A DNA stretch of 5,532 bases from positions 1-5,532 of the forward strand of contig JAGDDM010000237.1 in the NCBI GenBank assembly GCA_017958015.1. Reading direction: 5' to 3'. The stretch comes from Abditibacteriota bacterium. Its GTDB lineage: Bacteria > Armatimonadota > UBA5829. This document shows positions 5,108 through 5,532 of this stretch, one piece after another. Position 1 is the stretch's first letter, and each line of letters begins with the position of its first letter. A program made the position numbers and the translations under genes. The notes under the pieces are model-generated. The model was not told the origin of the DNA. It searched no databases and worked only from the letters and a program-made list of their open reading frames with translations.

Positions 5108-5532
5108 TCACTTCACCTTCGCGTAGATTATTATCTTCGCCGCGGGTTTCTCCGCCACGGTGTAGAGTCTGCCTTTCATGAGCTCTTTGCCGGTGAATGT
5201 GCCCATGTCGCCGTCGTCGAGGTCGTACAATCTGTACGAGGCGTCCTTATCCAAACCCGACAAGGCGAACTCGGCGCTGACGAAGGGGCTGTCTTCCCGT
5301 CTGAATATCTGCACAAGGCCCTTGTCCTTCTCCGGGTAGTCGAACTGCCACGCAATCCATTCCTTTTCGGACACGGACCACTCGGTGAGGGGATAGAAGT
5401 CCCCGGCGTAGCACTCCTGAATGAGCCGCAGTTCCCGGACGCATTCCGCCAACCGACGATAGTTCCAGGGTCTGCCGTCGATGCAGTGGTTGGTGCGGAA
5501 AGTCCACACGCCGGTGGCGGCGCCGGCAAAAC
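5108..5532 (-). CDS. Probable alpha-galactosidase-type glycosidase, C-terminal fragment
   Basis: The last 140 residues of a gene that begins outside the window. It is in frame to the window edge (reading FAGAATGVWTFRTNHC), so the GTG at 5509 is not a real start. The first part resembles the end of a (beta/alpha)8 barrel: a helix, LAECVRELRLIQECYAGDFY, then PLTEWS and EWIAWQFDYPEKDKGLVQIFRR. The remainder fits the C-terminal beta-sandwich of clan GH-D enzymes: SAEFALSGLDKDASYRLYDLD, TFTGKELMKGRLYTV, then PAAKIIIYAKVK. The GD(F/Y)YPLT, AWQF and GLxxxAxYxxxDLD patterns are what I recall from GH36/GH27-like alpha-galactosidases and related proteins. The catalytic aspartates would lie upstream and cannot be checked, so substrate is unproven. 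It ends with its own terminator. Confidence 0.6.
   Translation of the reverse strand, partial: FAGAATGVWTFRTNHCIDGRPWNYRRLAECVRELRLIQECYAGDFYPLTEWSVSEKEWIAWQFDYPEKDKGLVQIFRREDSPFVSAEFALSGLDKDASYRLYDLDDGDMGTFTGKELMKGRLYTVAEKPAAKIIIYAKVK

Noticed and set aside
5108..5509. Complete 133-codon gene starting at GTG 5509
   Set aside because: The frame stays open to the window edge and the upstream residues continue naturally into it. The protein matches only the C-terminal end of a glycosidase, so it is a fragment of a longer gene.
1..5532. CRISPR array, tRNA or rRNA gene, insertion sequence, attachment site
   Set aside because: No spaced direct repeats of CRISPR type, cloverleaf-like sequence, transposase fragment or terminal inverted repeats with target duplication were seen on reading both strands. 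The only tandem periodicity is the 69-bp LRR coding repeat.

Overview
This window is 5.5 kb of compact bacterial chromosome with GC-rich coding sequence and AT-rich intergenic gaps. It holds six genes, two of them cut by the window edges. The genes use SD-type ribosome binding sites, sigma70-like promoters with an extended -10 (TGGTATAAT, seen three times) and classical hairpin-plus-U-tract terminators. No tRNA, rRNA, insertion sequence, phage gene or CRISPR array is visible. The lineage cannot be fixed. The OB-like tail of the LRR protein and the style of the NurA/HerA-like pair vaguely recall Armatimonadota-type or other deep-branching bacteria. That is an impression from memory, not a demonstrated placement.

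Layout. (1) Positions 1-2040, minus strand: a three-gene operon read right to left. It encodes a NurA-like nuclease (1042-2040), a 66-residue DpnD/PcfM-like small protein (831-1031) and a HerA-like ATPase with an N-terminal HAS-barrel (1-834, cut by the window edge). A TAAGGAG stop/SD fusion and an ATGA stop/start overlap suggest translational coupling. (2) Positions 2041-2148: a 108-bp divergent promoter region. Its two extended -10 elements sit in a perfect 12-bp inverted repeat, and the minus-strand promoter points to a leaderless mRNA for the NurA-like gene. (3) Positions 2149-3120, plus strand: pfkA, 6-phosphofructokinase, complete and with nearly all catalytic motifs intact. (4) Positions 3140-3171: a hairpin that serves as terminator for both converging genes. 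(5) Positions 3183-5012, minus strand: a secreted leucine-rich-repeat protein with fourteen gap-free 23-residue repeats and a beta-rich, OB-like C-terminal region. (6) Positions 5049-5092: a terminator for the next gene in which the LRR promoter is nested. (7) Positions 5108-5532, minus strand: the C-terminal part of a probable glycosidase of alpha-galactosidase (GH36/GH27-like) type.

Functionally, the nuclease and ATPase genes look like a DNA end-processing machine of the HerA-NurA kind, with a small third protein made between them. They are divergent from a glycolytic housekeeping gene and appear unrelated to it. The LRR and glycosidase genes have their own transcription signals and need not be functionally linked to the rest. 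The observations most worth following up are the three-gene NurA/small-protein/HerA cassette with its leaderless start and variant P-loop, the mirrored promoter pair, and the terminator-promoter overlap before the LRR gene.
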